From positions 2,601,501 to 2,665,500 of the forward strand of contig NZ_CP016294.1 in NCBI RefSeq assembly GCF_001704155.1: DNA of 64,000 nucleotides. The letters are read 5' to 3'. Below the pieces are notes generated by a model. It did no database searches, was not told the DNA's origin, and was given only the letters and a program-made list of their open reading frames with translations. Below are positions 8,487 to 17,234 of this stretch, piece by piece. This DNA comes from Stenotrophomonas rhizophila (GTDB taxonomy: Bacteria; Pseudomonadota; Gammaproteobacteria; Xanthomonadales; Xanthomonadaceae). Every line of letters starts with the position of its first letter. Position 1 is the stretch's first letter. A program made the position numbers and the translations under genes.

Positions 8487-10166
8487 TTACAGATCCAACG
8501 TCGGCACCGACGTCTTCGGCAACAGACGCGATGTGAAGTAGCGGTCCTGGTAATACTTGATCTTGTCGCACTTGACCGGATGCGGAATGCCCTCGTAGAG
8601 GAACACTTCGTGATCGTTGCCCATCGCCTTCAGCTCCTGCGGCAGCATCAGCGCGCGCCGCTCTTCGGTAAAGCTGTGGGTCTTTTCACGGGCGTGCGTG
8701 ACATTCTTCCTGCGCACGGTGGTGTAGCCGAGCATTTCCGAATAGTCGTTGGCATCCTGCTGCTCACGCGGCGCGTAGAGGATCTGCAGGGCGTGGTTGG
8801 TGATGATGGTGCGCGAGACGTCCCTGCCGTAGGTGGCGTCCAGCTGGGCCATGCTCTGGATGATGGGCAGCAGGCGCACGTTGTAACCGGCCATGTAGGA
8901 CACCGCCGAGGCGATGATGTCCACCTTGCCGATCGCGGTGAATTCGTCCATCAACAGCAGGCACTGATACTTCAGGTCCGGGTTGGACTTGGGCAGTTCC
9001 TTGGTATTGAGGTTGATGATCTGGCTGAAGAACAGGTTGATGATCAGCCGGCTTTCGGCCAGCTTGTTGGGCTGGATGCCGATGTAGATGGTCATCTTCT
9101 TCCTGCGCAGGTCGGTCAGCAGGAAGTCGTTGGCGCTGGTGGCCTTGTCCAGCACCGGGTTGATCCAGGCGTTCAAGGGCTCCTTGAACGTGCCCATGAT
9201 CGACGCGAAGGTTTCATCGGCCTGCGACAGCAGGTTGGCGAATGCCGAACGCGCATTGCCGCTCAGGAACTTCTGTTCGGACAGGGCTTTCAGGTACTTC
9301 TTCAGGTCGCTGCCATCGCCGGTGGACAGGCGGAACACCGCGCCCAGCGTCGGCGTGCCCTGCCCGCCGGGGAAGCCCTGGCGACGCTCGTCGTCCCAGT
9401 TCTCGAACAGGTACAGGGTGAAGGCCATGAACGCATTGCGCGCCTGGCTGATCCAGAACTTCTGCTCGTCCGAACCATCCGGGTACAGCATCGCGGCGAT
9501 GCTCATCAGTTCCGAGACGCGGAAGGCCTGGTCGTCGGAGACGTAGCTGAGCGGGTTCCAGCGATGGGTGCGGCGGTCTTCGGCAAACGGATTGAACAGG
9601 AACACCTCATGGCCCTGGCTGGCACGCCAGCCGCTGGTGAGGTCGAAGTTTTCCTGCTTGATGTCCAGCACCACCACCGACTCGCCGTACTCGAGCAGGT
9701 TGGGAATGACCACGCCCACGCCCTTGCCGGAGCGGGTGGGTGCGGCCAGGATCACGAACTGCTGGCCGCTCAGGCGCACCAGCTTGCCGCCGAAGCTGCC
9801 GACCACGATGCCGTTGTCGGTCTTCTTGAACAGACCGTGCCTGGCCAGGTCGGCGGCGTCCGCGAAGCGGGCATCGCCATGCAGGGATTTCTTCTTCGGC
9901 TTCAGCACGAAGAACAGCGCAACCAGGCAGGCCACGATCGGCAGGCTGAAACCCACCACGCCCGCCGCTTTGATCTTGGTCAGGTACGGCGCAACCGCCG
10001 GCTGGTCCATCGCCTGGACGTACTGGTAATAGGTATTCCACTTGAACAGCCCGGTATCGAGGCCGAGGAACAGCAGCGTGAGGTAGCCGGCAAGGCAGTA
10101 GCCAACAAGTGCGGTCAAGAGGATGACAACAGCGGTGACAACGATCTTCTGCGTGGACAAACCCAA
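8487..10166 (-). CDS. virD4: VirD4 type IV coupling protein
   Basis: Receptor ATPase that recognises secretion substrates and hands them to the VirB channel; in Xanthomonadaceae it binds the XVIPCD domain of antibacterial effectors. It has 559 residues: two N-terminal membrane helices (about 6-34 and 68-88), Walker A APTRSGKG at 142-149, Walker B CLLLMDEF at about 402-409, and the TraG/VirD4 C-terminal part with TYGRDVSRTIITNHALQ. Only 24 bases separate it from the upstream small ORF. The virB7 gene follows after a 400-base gap and may have its own promoter. Confidence 0.96.
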   Translation of the reverse strand: MGLSTQKIVVTAVVILLTALVGYCLAGYLTLLFLGLDTGLFKWNTYYQYVQAMDQPAVAPYLTKIKAAGVVGFSLPIVACLVALFFVLKPKKKSLHGDARFADAADLARHGLFKKTDNGIVVGSFGGKLVRLSGQQFVILAAPTRSGKGVGVVIPNLLEYGESVVVLDIKQENFDLTSGWRASQGHEVFLFNPFAEDRRTHRWNPLSYVSDDQAFRVSELMSIAAMLYPDGSDEQKFWISQARNAFMAFTLYLFENWDDERRQGFPGGQGTPTLGAVFRLSTGDGSDLKKYLKALSEQKFLSGNARSAFANLLSQADETFASIMGTFKEPLNAWINPVLDKATSANDFLLTDLRRKKMTIYIGIQPNKLAESRLIINLFFSQIINLNTKELPKSNPDLKYQCLLLMDEFTAIGKVDIIASAVSYMAGYNVRLLPIIQSMAQLDATYGRDVSRTIITNHALQILYAPREQQDANDYSEMLGYTTVRRKNVTHAREKTHSFTEERRALMLPQELKAMGNDHEVFLYEGIPHPVKCDKIKYYQDRYFTSRLLPKTSVPTLDL

Positions 10167-10190
10167 TCCTCCATGACGCGCCCGAAGGCG

Positions 10191-10451
10191 CTACGACTTA
10201 CGCCGACGCCTGCGTGGCGCCGCGCGTGTACCGGTTGCTTCAACTTCCCCAAGGGCCGTCTTCGCTTCCTCGCGCAACAGCGACCAGTGCAGGTGCGCCT
10301 CATCAAGCGACACCACATCGGTCAGCCGCGCGCCGTCGGAAGTGAGGACGGCGAAGCCGAACACATCGGCCGGACTGTAGACCGGCGAATATGTCAAAGC
10401 CACCAGCTGAAACCTGCCATCTACCCGCAGTGCGTGAGGGAATTGCACCAT
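10191..10451 (-). CDS. Small hypothetical protein in the virD4 transcription unit
   Basis: It has 86 residues from ATG at 10451 (a GTG directly before it would add one), with GAGGGAG about 11 bases upstream. There is no signal peptide or membrane segment. The body (HALRVDGRFQLVALTYSPVY and SDGARLTDVVSLDEAHLHW) is mixed alpha/beta in character, and the C-terminus is very basic (APRRRRRKS). It lies 24 bases before virD4 on the same strand, so it is probably cotranscribed with the secretion genes. I do not recognise the family. It could be a regulator, a chaperone-like helper or an unrelated passenger. Confidence 0.6.
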   Translation of the reverse strand: MVQFPHALRVDGRFQLVALTYSPVYSPADVFGFAVLTSDGARLTDVVSLDEAHLHWSLLREEAKTALGEVEATGTRAAPRRRRRKS

Positions 10452-10454
10452 CAC

Positions 10455-10607
10455 GCACGCTCCCTCGGGTCGATGCCAATGCGCGCATGCTAATGCACGT
10501 TTACGGCGATGCCAATCAGAAATTACTTACAATACAGCTGTGAATACAGGTGTACTCGCAACAATGTTGCGCGTGGCGGGACAATGTAACGAGATCGCGT
10601 TCAACAC
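10455..10607. promoter_or_regulatory. Likely promoter region of the virD4 unit with a perfect 15-base palindrome
   Basis: This AT-rich spacer separates the M15 peptidase gene from the small ORF and virD4. At 10557-10571 lies CGCAACAATGTTGCG, a perfect dyad around a single centre base, a plausible dimeric regulator site about 105 bases upstream of the small ORF. No sequence matches the GTAAA-N5-GTAAA CpxR box known from the Xanthomonas citri system. Promoter elements are not clear enough to place. Confidence 0.4.
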
Positions 10608-11036
10608 TCATCGCACGCCGTGAAGATAGCGTGTACTTCCCGCACGTCTCACCGCGGTCAGTTGTTGTCGCCGGGGTTGCGGTGCATGGGACACATGCAC
10701 CCACTCACCGAATTCTTCGATGAGCTGGTCGAACGGAAGTTGCAGCGCGACGATGCGTCTCGCCAGCGCCATGGAGCTCATCCCCTCCACCTGGATGTCT
10801 GCGGCCTGGCCACTGCGGTGCTGGCTGTCAGCCACCCCGCCTACGGCGCGATTGACCGCGGCCGAGCGGAAGCCGGACGTGATGTACACCGGTTTACCAA
10901 TCGAATCGCGCAACGGCTGCAGCACGTGCACAGCCAGAGCCTGTAGTGCGGCGCGCTCTGCACGGTTGGGCACGTTGGGCAGCCCGGTCGCGGTCCGGGT
11001 GAACTCTTCGAGATGGAAGTTCGCCGTCAGCAGCAT
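10608..11036 (-). CDS. Peptidase M15 family protein (endolysin / D-Ala-D-Ala carboxypeptidase type)
   Basis: Probable zinc peptidase cutting peptidoglycan peptides. It has 142 residues from ATG at 11036 (MLLTANFHLEEFTRT). It shows the M15_3 signature: ITSGFRSAAVNRAVGG, then SQHRSGQAADIQV with the first His and Asp zinc ligands, and EFGEWVHVSHAP with the last His and a neighbouring catalytic acid. There is no signal peptide, as in phage-type endolysins, but no other phage gene is nearby. An upstream in-frame start at 11207 is less likely because the extension is Cys/Trp-rich and unlike the family. It is transcribed towards the virD4 promoter region. Confidence 0.82.
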   Translation of the reverse strand: MLLTANFHLEEFTRTATGLPNVPNRAERAALQALAVHVLQPLRDSIGKPVYITSGFRSAAVNRAVGGVADSQHRSGQAADIQVEGMSSMALARRIVALQLPFDQLIEEFGEWVHVSHAPQPRRQQLTAVRRAGSTRYLHGVR

Positions 11037-11236
11037 CGGCTTGCACGCGCGGAATGGGATGGTCCAAGCGTGAAGCGTACGCGCCGCGTCACCGTGAAGG
11101 CTGCGTGAAGAAGAGGCGAAGCCGGTCCTCGGTTCCAGCGGCCACGCCACAGCATTCCAGCACCGGATACCGTAATTCCAGCCATATGTTGCGCCGCAGC
11201 AGTACAATAGGTTGCTTCATTCTCCGCCTGCTGCCC

Positions 11237-12457
11237 ATGAGCCCCACTCCCCTCCCCCTGGCCGCGCGCCTCACCGCGCGCCAGCGCACGCTGATCATCC
11301 TGGCGCTGTCGCTCGGCGGCTTCGCCATCGGCACCAGCGAATTCGCCAGCATGGGCCTGATGCTGGAGATCAGCCGCGGGCTGTCGATCAGCGAGACCCA
11401 GGTCGGCCACCTGATCAGTGCCTATGCCATCGGCGTGGTGGTGGGTGCACCGGTGCTGGCCTTCGCCGGCGCGGGGTATGCACGCCGCACGTTGCTGCTG
11501 GGCTTGATGGGTTTCTATGCCGTGGGCAACCTCGCCAGCGCGCTGGCCCCGGATTACACGACAATGTTGATCGCCCGCTTCATCGCGGGCCTGCCGCATG
11601 GCGCCTACTTCGGCGTGGCCATGCTGGTGGCCGCCGCGATCAGTCCGCCGGCGCAGCGTGGCGCCGCCGTATCGAAGGTGCTGCTTGGCCTGTCGGTGGC
11701 GATCCTGGTCGGCAATCCGCTCACCACCTGGTTGGGCCAGCAGTTGAGCTGGCGCACCGCGTTCGCGCTGGTGAGCGTGCTGGCGATTGCCACGGTGCTG
11801 ATGATTGCCCGCTTCCTGCTGCCGGACCCGGATGAAGTGCGGACCTCGCCGATGCGCGAGCTGCGCGCGTTCAACCGGCCACAGGTGTGGCTGGCGCTGG
11901 CGATCGGCTCGGTGGGCTTTGCCGGCATGTTCTGCGTGTTTACCTACCTGGCGCCGACGCTGGTGCAGGTGACCGGCCTGGCCGAATCGTGGATGCCGGT
12001 GGCGGTGGGCATCTTCGGCATCGGCGCGATCATCGGCAATGTCGCCGGTGGCTGGCTGGTGGACCGCTTCCAGTTCCGGGCGGCCGCGATCGTGCTGCTG
12101 TGGTCGATCGTGGTGCTGCTGGCCTATCCGCTGGCCGCCAACTCGGTCTGGACGATCTTCCCGATGATCATCGCGGTGGGCACGATGGGCGCCCTCGCCG
12201 CCGTGCTGCAGACCCGGTTGATGGACGTGGCCGGCGAAGCGCAGACCCTGGCCGCGGCGTCCAACCATGCCGCGTTCAATACCGCCAATGCACTGGGCCC
12301 GTGGTTCGGTGGCATGGCCATCGGCGCCGGCTTCAGCCCCGCCGTGACCGGCTATGTCGGTGCGGCCACCGCGCTGGGCGGCCTGCTGTTGTGGGTCGTG
12401 GCAGTACTGGTGCAGCGCCAGTCGCGCACCGGTGCCGTGGTGGCCTGCGAGCGCTGA
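11237..12457 (+). CDS. MFS transporter, DHA1 drug/sugar efflux type
   Basis: Inner-membrane proton-driven exporter of the AraJ/YdhP-like branch of the major facilitator superfamily. It has 406 residues with about 12 hydrophobic helices. The first helix carries GGFAIGTSEFASMGLM, typical of this branch (G-T-x-E-F), and the loop after helix 2 has AGYARRTLLLG. Start chosen at MSPTPLPLAARLTARQR, just before helix 1; upstream in-frame ATGs add a basic leader overlapping the divergent peptidase promoter. The substrate cannot be read from sequence. A strong terminator follows directly. Confidence 0.88.
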   Translation: MSPTPLPLAARLTARQRTLIILALSLGGFAIGTSEFASMGLMLEISRGLSISETQVGHLISAYAIGVVVGAPVLAFAGAGYARRTLLLGLMGFYAVGNLASALAPDYTTMLIARFIAGLPHGAYFGVAMLVAAAISPPAQRGAAVSKVLLGLSVAILVGNPLTTWLGQQLSWRTAFALVSVLAIATVLMIARFLLPDPDEVRTSPMRELRAFNRPQVWLALAIGSVGFAGMFCVFTYLAPTLVQVTGLAESWMPVAVGIFGIGAIIGNVAGGWLVDRFQFRAAAIVLLWSIVVLLAYPLAANSVWTIFPMIIAVGTMGALAAVLQTRLMDVAGEAQTLAAASNHAAFNTANALGPWFGGMAIGAGFSPAVTGYVGAATALGGLLLWVVAVLVQRQSRTGAVVACER

Positions 12458-12483
12458 TCCGCGAACGTGGCGCCGCGCTGAAG

Positions 12484-12508
12484 AAGCCCCGCTCCGGCGG
12501 GGCTTTTT
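12484..12508 (+). terminator. Intrinsic terminator of the MFS gene
   Basis: The GC-rich hairpin AAGCCCCGC-tccg-GCGGGGCTT is followed directly by a short T run, 26 bases after the MFS stop codon. It separates this gene from helD. Confidence 0.9.
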
Positions 12509-12592
12509 GGTTGGGATTTTCCTATCATGGCGGCCCACCTTTCCCCGGTGCCGGCCCGTTCCGGTACGTGGCCCGCTTTCCTGGATGTACCG

Positions 12593-15313
12593 ATGATCCA
12601 CGACTGGTCCCCTTCCCCGTGGGGCCGACGCCTCTCGCGTTCGCCGGACTGGCGGCTGCGCCGGCTCGATGACCGTTTCGAGCTCACCGTCGACGCGCAG
12701 GTGTATTCCCTGCCGGTCAGCGCAACCCAGGCGTGGCACCTGCAGCGCGGTGCGGTATGGACCACGCTGTGCATGTCGACCGACGAGGGTGAGCTTCGCC
12801 TGGGCGGGCTCCCCAACGCGCAGGCGCATGAACTGGAAGCGCTGTGGAGCGCCAGTGCGCAGATCCATCGACAGGACCACGCGGTGGGCGAGGCCAATGC
12901 AGCCTTGGCGCAGATCCGTGAGTGGCTGCAACAGGTCGACGCGGTGATGGCGGGTGCCGATGCCGCGGACCGCTGGCTGACCCAGGAACACCAGCATGCA
13001 CTGCTGTACGCGCGCCCGGTGCTGGCGCTAGACGACGATGCGCTGTGGGCGGTGTTCGACGATCCTGCGCTGCGCCCGCAGCTTGATGGGACCGCTGCGA
13101 TGATCGAGGACGACCTGCTGCGCTGGTCGGGCGACTGGACGGCGGTGTGGGCGTCACGCAATGAAGCGCACCTGCAACGCGAACGGACCGATGCGGCGGC
13201 GCTGCTGGGCCGCGTGGAGCGGCTGCCCCTCAGCGACGAGCAGGCACGCGCGGTATTGTGCTTCGACAGCCGGATGCTGGTGGTGGCCGCCGCCGGCTCT
13301 GGCAAGACCTCGACGATGGTGGCCAAGGCGGCCTACGCCGTCGAGCGCGGCCTGATGGCACCGGACCAGATCGTGATGCTGGCCTTCAACCGCGAAGCAG
13401 CCGGCGAACTGCAGCAGCGCACCAGCGCCGCCTTCGAACGGCTGGGCCTGCCTGTCGGCGACGTCACCGCCTGTACCTTCCACGCGCTCGGTCGGCAGAT
13501 CATCGGCAAGGTCACCGGGCGCATGCCGGAGGTGCCTGCGTGGGCGGTGGACGCCGCCCAGGGCTTCGAACAGCTGGCCGACATCATCGACCGCCTCAAG
13601 GACCGGTCGCTGCACTTCCGCACCCAGTGGGACATGTTCCGGCTGGTGTTCGCGCGCGACCTGCCGCCGCAGGGCCAGGCCGCGCCGGCCGACGGCTGGG
13701 ACGCCGAGGGCCACCGCTATGTGCGCACGCTCCGTGGCGAACGGGTGGGCAACATCGAAGAATGCGTGATTGCCGACTGGCTGTTCTACAACGGCGTTGA
13801 ATACACCTACGAACCGCACCCGGTGCTGGATACCACTACCGATACCTGGCAACCGGGGCGCGCGGACTTCTTCTATCCGGGCACGACGCTGTACCACACG
13901 CATCGCACGGGTGACGGCGCCGATCCGCACCCGCGCGGCCGCGATGCGATGCAACTGCAGACCAGCAGCGGACAGCTGCGCAGCGGCGCGCTGTTCGAGG
14001 CACTCGAAACGGCGTTGAGCGCGCACCGCATCGAGCTCGACCCCAACCCGGACCGCGAGCTGCCTGCGGAGGGTGCAAAGCCGATGCCGGACAGCGACCT
14101 CATTGGCCTGCTGCGTACCTTCATCAGCCACGCCAAGAGCAACGGCCTTGCCGTGGCCGACCTGGCCGGGCGCCTGCGCGAGCTGCCCGAGGACCGCTTC
14201 AAGCACCGCTACCGGCTGTTCCTCGAACTGGCCACGCCGATCCTGCACGCCTGGGACGATGCGCTGGCAGCCGAGAATGCCATCGACTTCGAGGACATGC
14301 TCAACCAGGCCGCCGAACATCTCGAACAGGGCCGCTACGCATCGCCCTATCTGCTGGTGATGGCCGATGAGTTCCAGGATGCCTCGCGTGCCCGTGCGCG
14401 GCTGTGCCGGGCACTGGTGGAGGCGCCGGGGCGGCACCTGTTCGCGGTGGGCGACGACTGGCAGTCGATCAACCGCTTCGCCGGCGCGGATGTGAGCTGC
14501 ATGACCCACTTCGAAGCGACCTTCGGGCCGTCGCAGATCCTGCACCTCACCCGCACCTTTCGCTGCCCGCAGGCGTTGTGCGACGCCTCGAGCCGCTTCG
14601 TCTCAAGGAACCCCGGGCAGATCGCCAAGCAGGTGCGCTCGCTGGCACCGGTACAGGGCCCGGTCCTGCAGGCCTTCCAGGTGGCCGCGCGCGACCGCCT
14701 GCAGGATGCGATCTACCAATACCTGCAGCGACTGCAGCAGCAGCTTCAGAGCGGGGCCATGGCGCCCGGCCGCGATGGCCGGTTGTCGGTGTTCATCGTA
14801 GGGCGGTACAACGCCGAGCGCGCGTTCCTTCCCTCGCACTGGGCGGCGCGCTTCGGCGCACACCTGCAGCTGAGCTTCCTCACCGCGCACCGCGCGAAGG
14901 GCGCCGAGGCCGATATCGTGATCCTGCCGGCCATGCTCGACCGCAGCTTCCCGAGTGCCCGCGCCGATGATCCGGTGCTGGCGCTGGCAATGCCGCATGC
15001 CGATGCGTATCCGCTCAGCGAGGAGCGCCGCCTGTTCTATGTCGCATTGACCCGCGCGCGACGCTCGGTGGTCATGTTTACCGTGCAGGGCAAACGCTCG
15101 CCGTTCCTCGACGAGCTGGTCCACGATGGCGCCGTGGAGATCACGGCCGCCAACGGCGAGCCGATCCGCGAGCAGGCCTGCCCGGCGTGCGATGGCGGGG
15201 TGATCGTGCAGCGCACCGGGCCCTATGGCGAGTTCGCCTCATGCTCGGGCTACCCGCGCTGCCAGTACAAACCGCGACAGACGGCGGCGGCAACGGCAAC
15301 TGCACCACGGTAG
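12593..15313 (+). CDS. helD: DNA helicase IV-like UvrD/Rep family helicase with C-terminal zinc finger
   Basis: ATP-dependent 3'-5' DNA helicase of superfamily 1. It has 906 residues, longer than Escherichia coli HelD (684). The N-terminus (MIHDWSPSPWGRRLSRSPDW to about 100) matches the HelD-specific domain. Walker A AAAGSGKT is at 232-239, Walker B is LVMADEFQDAS, and later motifs include FAVGDDWQSINRFAGAD and LTAHRAKGAEADIVILP. A topoisomerase-type C4 zinc finger sits at the extreme C-terminus (cysteines near 863, 866, 884 and 890). Start chosen because it aligns with HelD; an ATG at 12527 adds 22 unlikely residues. The TAG stop is the TAG of a GTAG palindrome. Confidence 0.9.
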   Translation: MIHDWSPSPWGRRLSRSPDWRLRRLDDRFELTVDAQVYSLPVSATQAWHLQRGAVWTTLCMSTDEGELRLGGLPNAQAHELEALWSASAQIHRQDHAVGEANAALAQIREWLQQVDAVMAGADAADRWLTQEHQHALLYARPVLALDDDALWAVFDDPALRPQLDGTAAMIEDDLLRWSGDWTAVWASRNEAHLQRERTDAAALLGRVERLPLSDEQARAVLCFDSRMLVVAAAGSGKTSTMVAKAAYAVERGLMAPDQIVMLAFNREAAGELQQRTSAAFERLGLPVGDVTACTFHALGRQIIGKVTGRMPEVPAWAVDAAQGFEQLADIIDRLKDRSLHFRTQWDMFRLVFARDLPPQGQAAPADGWDAEGHRYVRTLRGERVGNIEECVIADWLFYNGVEYTYEPHPVLDTTTDTWQPGRADFFYPGTTLYHTHRTGDGADPHPRGRDAMQLQTSSGQLRSGALFEALETALSAHRIELDPNPDRELPAEGAKPMPDSDLIGLLRTFISHAKSNGLAVADLAGRLRELPEDRFKHRYRLFLELATPILHAWDDALAAENAIDFEDMLNQAAEHLEQGRYASPYLLVMADEFQDASRARARLCRALVEAPGRHLFAVGDDWQSINRFAGADVSCMTHFEATFGPSQILHLTRTFRCPQALCDASSRFVSRNPGQIAKQVRSLAPVQGPVLQAFQVAARDRLQDAIYQYLQRLQQQLQSGAMAPGRDGRLSVFIVGRYNAERAFLPSHWAARFGAHLQLSFLTAHRAKGAEADIVILPAMLDRSFPSARADDPVLALAMPHADAYPLSEERRLFYVALTRARRSVVMFTVQGKRSPFLDELVHDGAVEITAANGEPIREQACPACDGGVIVQRTGPYGEFASCSGYPRCQYKPRQTAAATATAPR

Positions 15314-15332
15314 CGCCACGCCCTGCGTGGCT
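15310..15332 (+). repeat. GTAG palindrome (SMAG/REP-like) providing the helD stop codon
   Basis: GTAG is followed by the inverted repeat GCCACG-ccc-tGCGTGGC. The TAG of the GTAG is the stop codon of helD. A near-identical unit is at 47535-47558 and an inverted one at 49982-50002. Confidence 0.7.
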
Positions 15333-15342
15333 GACGCATCAA

Positions 15343-16251
15343 TCAATCAAGCAATCCCAGCAGCGACCGGTGCACCGCAACCCCGACCAATGCACCCTCG
15401 CCCACCGCCAAGGCGATGCTGCCGGCCATCCGCCCGGCATCACCACAGGCAAACACGCCCGGCACCGTGGTCTGCTTGGCCGAATCGGCCGTGATGCAGC
15501 CGGCATCCATCAGCTCGCAGCCAAGCTGTTCGGCCAGGTCGCAGGACAACGTCGACGTCGGCAGCAGGAACAGCGCATCGAGCACCACACGGCGGTCGTC
15601 GGCCAGCACCACGGTGGCCGTGTCTTCGACACGTTGGACGCGGGTCGATTCGATCACCACGCCGCATGCATCGAGCCGCTCGCGCTTTTCCGGATCGATG
15701 CTACCCGGGTCCGGGCAGAACAGGGTGATCTTTCCCCAGTCGCACAGCAGCAGCGCCTGCCCGACGCCACCATCCTTGGCGCAGCCGAGCACGCCGATGT
15801 TGCCTTCGTACAACTCATAGCCATGGCAGTAGGGGCAGTGGTAGACACTGCGGCCCCAGCGCTCGGCCAGGCCATCGACGGGCGGTAATGTATCGGTTAC
15901 GCCATATGCCAGCACCAGCCGGTCGGCGGCGAACGTGCGGCCGTCGTCGCAGTCCACCTCGAACGAAACGCCTTCCTCCACGACGCGGGCGCTCGCGGCC
16001 TTGCCCTCCACCCAGGTCACGGTGGGATAGGTAAGCAGTTCGGTGCGCGCCTGCGCGGCGATTTCCGCCGGATGCATGCCTTCCCGGCCGATGAAGCCGT
16101 GCGCTTCGAGGGAATTGCGGTTGCGCGGCAGGCCACTGTCGATCACCAGCACGCTGCGCCGGGCCCGGACCAGCTGCAGGGCGGCCGACATGCCCGCGTA
16201 GCTGCCGCCGATGATGATGACGTCGAAATGGTCTTGCGCTGTACGGCTCAT
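15343..16251 (-). CDS. NAD(P)/FAD-dependent oxidoreductase, thioredoxin-reductase-like
   Basis: Flavoprotein of the pyridine nucleotide-disulfide oxidoreductase class II fold. It has 302 residues from ATG at 16251 (MSRTAQDHFDV). The FAD Rossmann motif is IIIGGSYAGMSAA (residues 12-24), a redox-active CPYC lies at 139-142 in YHCPYCHGYE, the NAD(P) segment starts at IGVLGCAKDGG, and the C-terminal FAD motif is VFACGDAGRMAGS. It is close to thioredoxin reductase in size and motif order, but the first NAD(P) glycine motif is atypical (GCAKDG), so a housekeeping TrxB is unlikely; ferredoxin/disulfide oxidoreductase-like roles are possible. It stands alone, convergent to helD. Confidence 0.88.
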   Translation of the reverse strand: MSRTAQDHFDVIIIGGSYAGMSAALQLVRARRSVLVIDSGLPRNRNSLEAHGFIGREGMHPAEIAAQARTELLTYPTVTWVEGKAASARVVEEGVSFEVDCDDGRTFAADRLVLAYGVTDTLPPVDGLAERWGRSVYHCPYCHGYELYEGNIGVLGCAKDGGVGQALLLCDWGKITLFCPDPGSIDPEKRERLDACGVVIESTRVQRVEDTATVVLADDRRVVLDALFLLPTSTLSCDLAEQLGCELMDAGCITADSAKQTTVPGVFACGDAGRMAGSIALAVGEGALVGVAVHRSLLGLLD

Positions 16252-16452
16252 GCGCGGGTGGTACCTGTGTAGATGGATTTCGGCAGCATACGGTTGCCGC
16301 GTGAAGTACCGCTCACGTGCTTGCGGCACGCAGCGTCAAATGAACAGTTGCCTAGTGTTCGCGCCGCGTGAGGCCGGGATTCACTGCTTCGCTACCGGGT
16401 TCCAAGCAGGATCGATTCACCCACAACGGGTTCAACCACGAGGTAATTGAAC

Positions 16453-16623
16453 ATGGACAAGAATCGTACTGAAGGCGCGAAGAACCAGGTCAAGGGCACC
16501 GTGAAGGAAGTAGCTGGCAAGGTGACCGGCGACAAGTCGCAGGAACTGGAAGGCAAGGTCCAGAAGGAAGTCGGCAAGGTGCAGAGCGACGTGGGCAAGG
16601 CCCGCGATAACGCGCGCCATTGA
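16453..16623 (+). CDS. CsbD family general stress protein
   Basis: It has only 56 residues, highly charged: MDKNRTEGAKNQVKGTVKEV then repeated GK.TGD/GKVQ units ending RDNARH. This is the CsbD-like fold (UPF0337), small stress-induced soluble proteins of unknown mechanism related to Escherichia coli YjbJ. The run of K-G-x-V-K/Q-K repeats every 11 residues or so suggests a helical hairpin. A strong terminator follows 42 bases later, so it is a monocistronic gene. Confidence 0.9.
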   Translation: MDKNRTEGAKNQVKGTVKEVAGKVTGDKSQELEGKVQKEVGKVQSDVGKARDNARH

Positions 16624-16664
16624 TGCCGGTGCCACGCATGGCGTGGCATTGCGTCACCCCCATG

Positions 16665-16696
16665 AAAGACGCCCCTTCCTGGGGCGTTTTCTTTTT
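16665..16696 (+). terminator. Intrinsic terminator after the CsbD gene
   Basis: The hairpin GACGCCCC-ttcc-tGGGGCGT is followed by TTTCTTTTT. A second, weaker stem TGCCACGC-a-tGGCGTGGCA at 16630-16649 precedes it. Confidence 0.88.
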
Positions 16697-16814
16697 GCGG
16701 TTTTCTGCTTCGACATCCGGCGCTCTCCGCCAGATACGCAAAACGCCTGCCGGTGCTGGTCATACACCGTCAACGCGACAGGGGCATGCTGAATGTTCGT
16801 GCGGGAGAATAAGT

Positions 16815-17174
16815 ATGCGGATATCGGGCAGTTTTCTTGCAGCAAGTGCTGTCACGCTGAAGGTAGGCGTCGTGTTCTGGGTCCTGGTGGCCTGGCGGAC
16901 TCCGGGGGGCGAGCCTTGGGACGCGCCCGCGTTCTGGACCGTCGTCTATCCCATCGCACTGGGGATCGCCGCGGCTCTAGGCGCGTGCTTTCCCCGGCAT
17001 GCGTGGCTGTGGGGCCTGCTGTTCATGGCGCTGCAGGTGCCAGTGGCGGCCATGGCGTCGGGCTTTGGCCCGATGTTGCTGGCCGGACTGGTATACGCAG
17101 CGGTGCTGGCGGTGCCCGCGATGGCTATCGCGGCAGCGGTGGGGGCGCTGCGTCGCCGCCTGCATGAGGCTTGA
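16815..17174 (+). CDS. Small hypothetical membrane protein
   Basis: It has 119 residues starting MRISGSFLAASAVTLKVGVV, with GGGAG about 8 bases upstream of the ATG. Four hydrophobic stretches (about residues 6-28, 42-58, 63-82 and 85-106) and a short basic tail (ALRRRLHEA) predict a four-helix inner-membrane protein. No family is recognised. It stands alone between the CsbD terminator and a convergent minus-strand pair. Confidence 0.7.
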   Translation: MRISGSFLAASAVTLKVGVVFWVLVAWRTPGGEPWDAPAFWTVVYPIALGIAAALGACFPRHAWLWGLLFMALQVPVAAMASGFGPMLLAGLVYAAVLAVPAMAIAAAVGALRRRLHEA

Positions 17175-17234
17175 GGCACAGATCGCCAAGGCCGCCGCCG
17201 CGCAACATCCAAGCACATTCATGTAGTTCAGCTC

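Noticed and set aside
300..10493. Several 400-640-codon plus-strand frames across the type IV secretion genes
   Set aside because: They are opposite to virB4, virB11, virB9-B8 and virD4, which carry clear motifs. The antisense products are compositionally biased.
10608..11036. Prophage remnant because of an endolysin-type peptidase
   Set aside because: No other phage genes, integrase or attachment site are visible in the neighbourhood.
11027..15124. Minus-strand frames of 656 and 463 codons
   Set aside because: They lie antisense to the MFS transporter and helD and have no domain signature.
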